Source of the DNA: Betaproteobacteria bacterium
Lineage (GTDB): Bacteria > Pseudomonadota > Gammaproteobacteria > Burkholderiales > Burkholderiaceae_E
Length of the DNA stretch: 5,876 nucleotides
NCBI GenBank assembly: GCA_009925965.1
Contig: RFPW01000141.1
Span: 1 to 5,876 of the forward strand
Direction of reading: 5' to 3'
The notes beneath the pieces are model-generated. The model did no database searches. It saw only the letters and a program-made list of their open reading frames with translations, and was not told where the DNA came from. Position numbers and translations under genes: made by a program. Each line of letters begins with the position of its first letter. Positions within the stretch are counted from its first letter, which is position 1. Positions 5,670 through 5,876 of this stretch are shown here, one piece after another.

Positions 5670-5876
5670 CCGAGCGCGAGGCGGGTTTCGGGATGAAGAA
5701 GGCAGAACGACGAGCGATCGCGGCCCCCGCAGGCAGGCAGGCCTCGTGGCGAGCGTTGGGCTTGGCTGTGGCCGCCCACAGCCTCCTGTTTGCTGTGCTT
5801 TTTTTTGGAATTGCCTGGAAAACAACCGACGAATGTAAGAACGGGATCCCGGCCCAGCGGGGCTATTTCGACGCGA
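5666..5876 (+). CDS. tolA: Tol-Pal system protein TolA, N-terminal part (runs off the window)
   Basis: TolA is anchored in the inner membrane by one helix, spans the periplasm with a long helical domain, and reaches TolB/Pal at the outer membrane. Seventy codons are visible and the frame is open at the window end. A basic cytoplasmic segment (about 11-29, KKAERR and similar) precedes a membrane helix at about 30-50, LGLAVAAHSLLFAVLFFGIAW. His38 in this helix matches the TolA histidine that contacts TolQR, but the serine four residues before it in E. coli is Ala34 here. The call rests on this helix and on position after tolQR. The first residues after the helix (KTTDECKNGIPAQRGYFDA) do not show the AELW-like motif I recall from many betaproteobacterial TolA proteins. 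The ATG at 5666 overlaps the tolR stop; an in-frame ATG at 5693 is an alternative start. Confidence 0.88.
   Translation, partial: MTEREAGFGMKKAERRAIAAPAGRQASWRALGLAVAAHSLLFAVLFFGIAWKTTDECKNGIPAQRGYFDA

Overview
The window comes from a Gram-negative proteobacterium, most likely a betaproteobacterium. The tol-pal genes show a two-membrane cell envelope. The order purH-ruvC-ruvA-ruvB is, from general knowledge, typical of Betaproteobacteria, and the TolQ, TolR and RuvB sequences read as beta/gamma-type. The DNA is moderately GC-rich. All genes lie on the + strand and are tightly packed. The largest gap is 72 bases, and no rho-independent terminator is visible, so long polycistronic transcripts are likely.

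Layout: 1-1418 is the 3' nine-tenths of purH (the last two steps of de novo IMP synthesis). 1491-3789 is a complete ruvC-ruvA-ruvB set (Holliday-junction resolvase, junction-binding protein and branch-migration motor), with ruvC and ruvA overlapping at ATGA. 3836-4519 encodes an intact rhomboid-family intramembrane serine protease. 4564-5876 is tolQ, tolR and the first 70 codons of tolA, which energise the Tol-Pal outer-membrane constriction machine at the division site. tolR and tolA also overlap at ATGA.

The genes are mostly housekeeping and I see no mobile element, CRISPR array, RNA gene or defence system. Three features stand out. (1) The rhomboid gene sits between ruvB and tolQ, where many proteobacteria carry the acyl-CoA thioesterase gene ybgC. 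(2) The three spacers purH-ruvC, ruvA-ruvB and ruvB-rhomboid each hold short tandem repeats of 11-12 bp. The last two share the octamer TGACATGA, and they create tiny reading frames whose stop codons overlap the start codon of the next gene. (3) None of the visible starts has a strong Shine-Dalgarno sequence, and tolQ has an extended -10-like element so close to its ATG that a nearly leaderless transcript is possible.

Gaps: 1419-1490, 2690-2760 and 3790-3835 contain the repeats. 4520-4563 contains the candidate tolQ promoter element. 5233-5237 is only a 5-base gap. No stretch over 300 bases lacks a gene.
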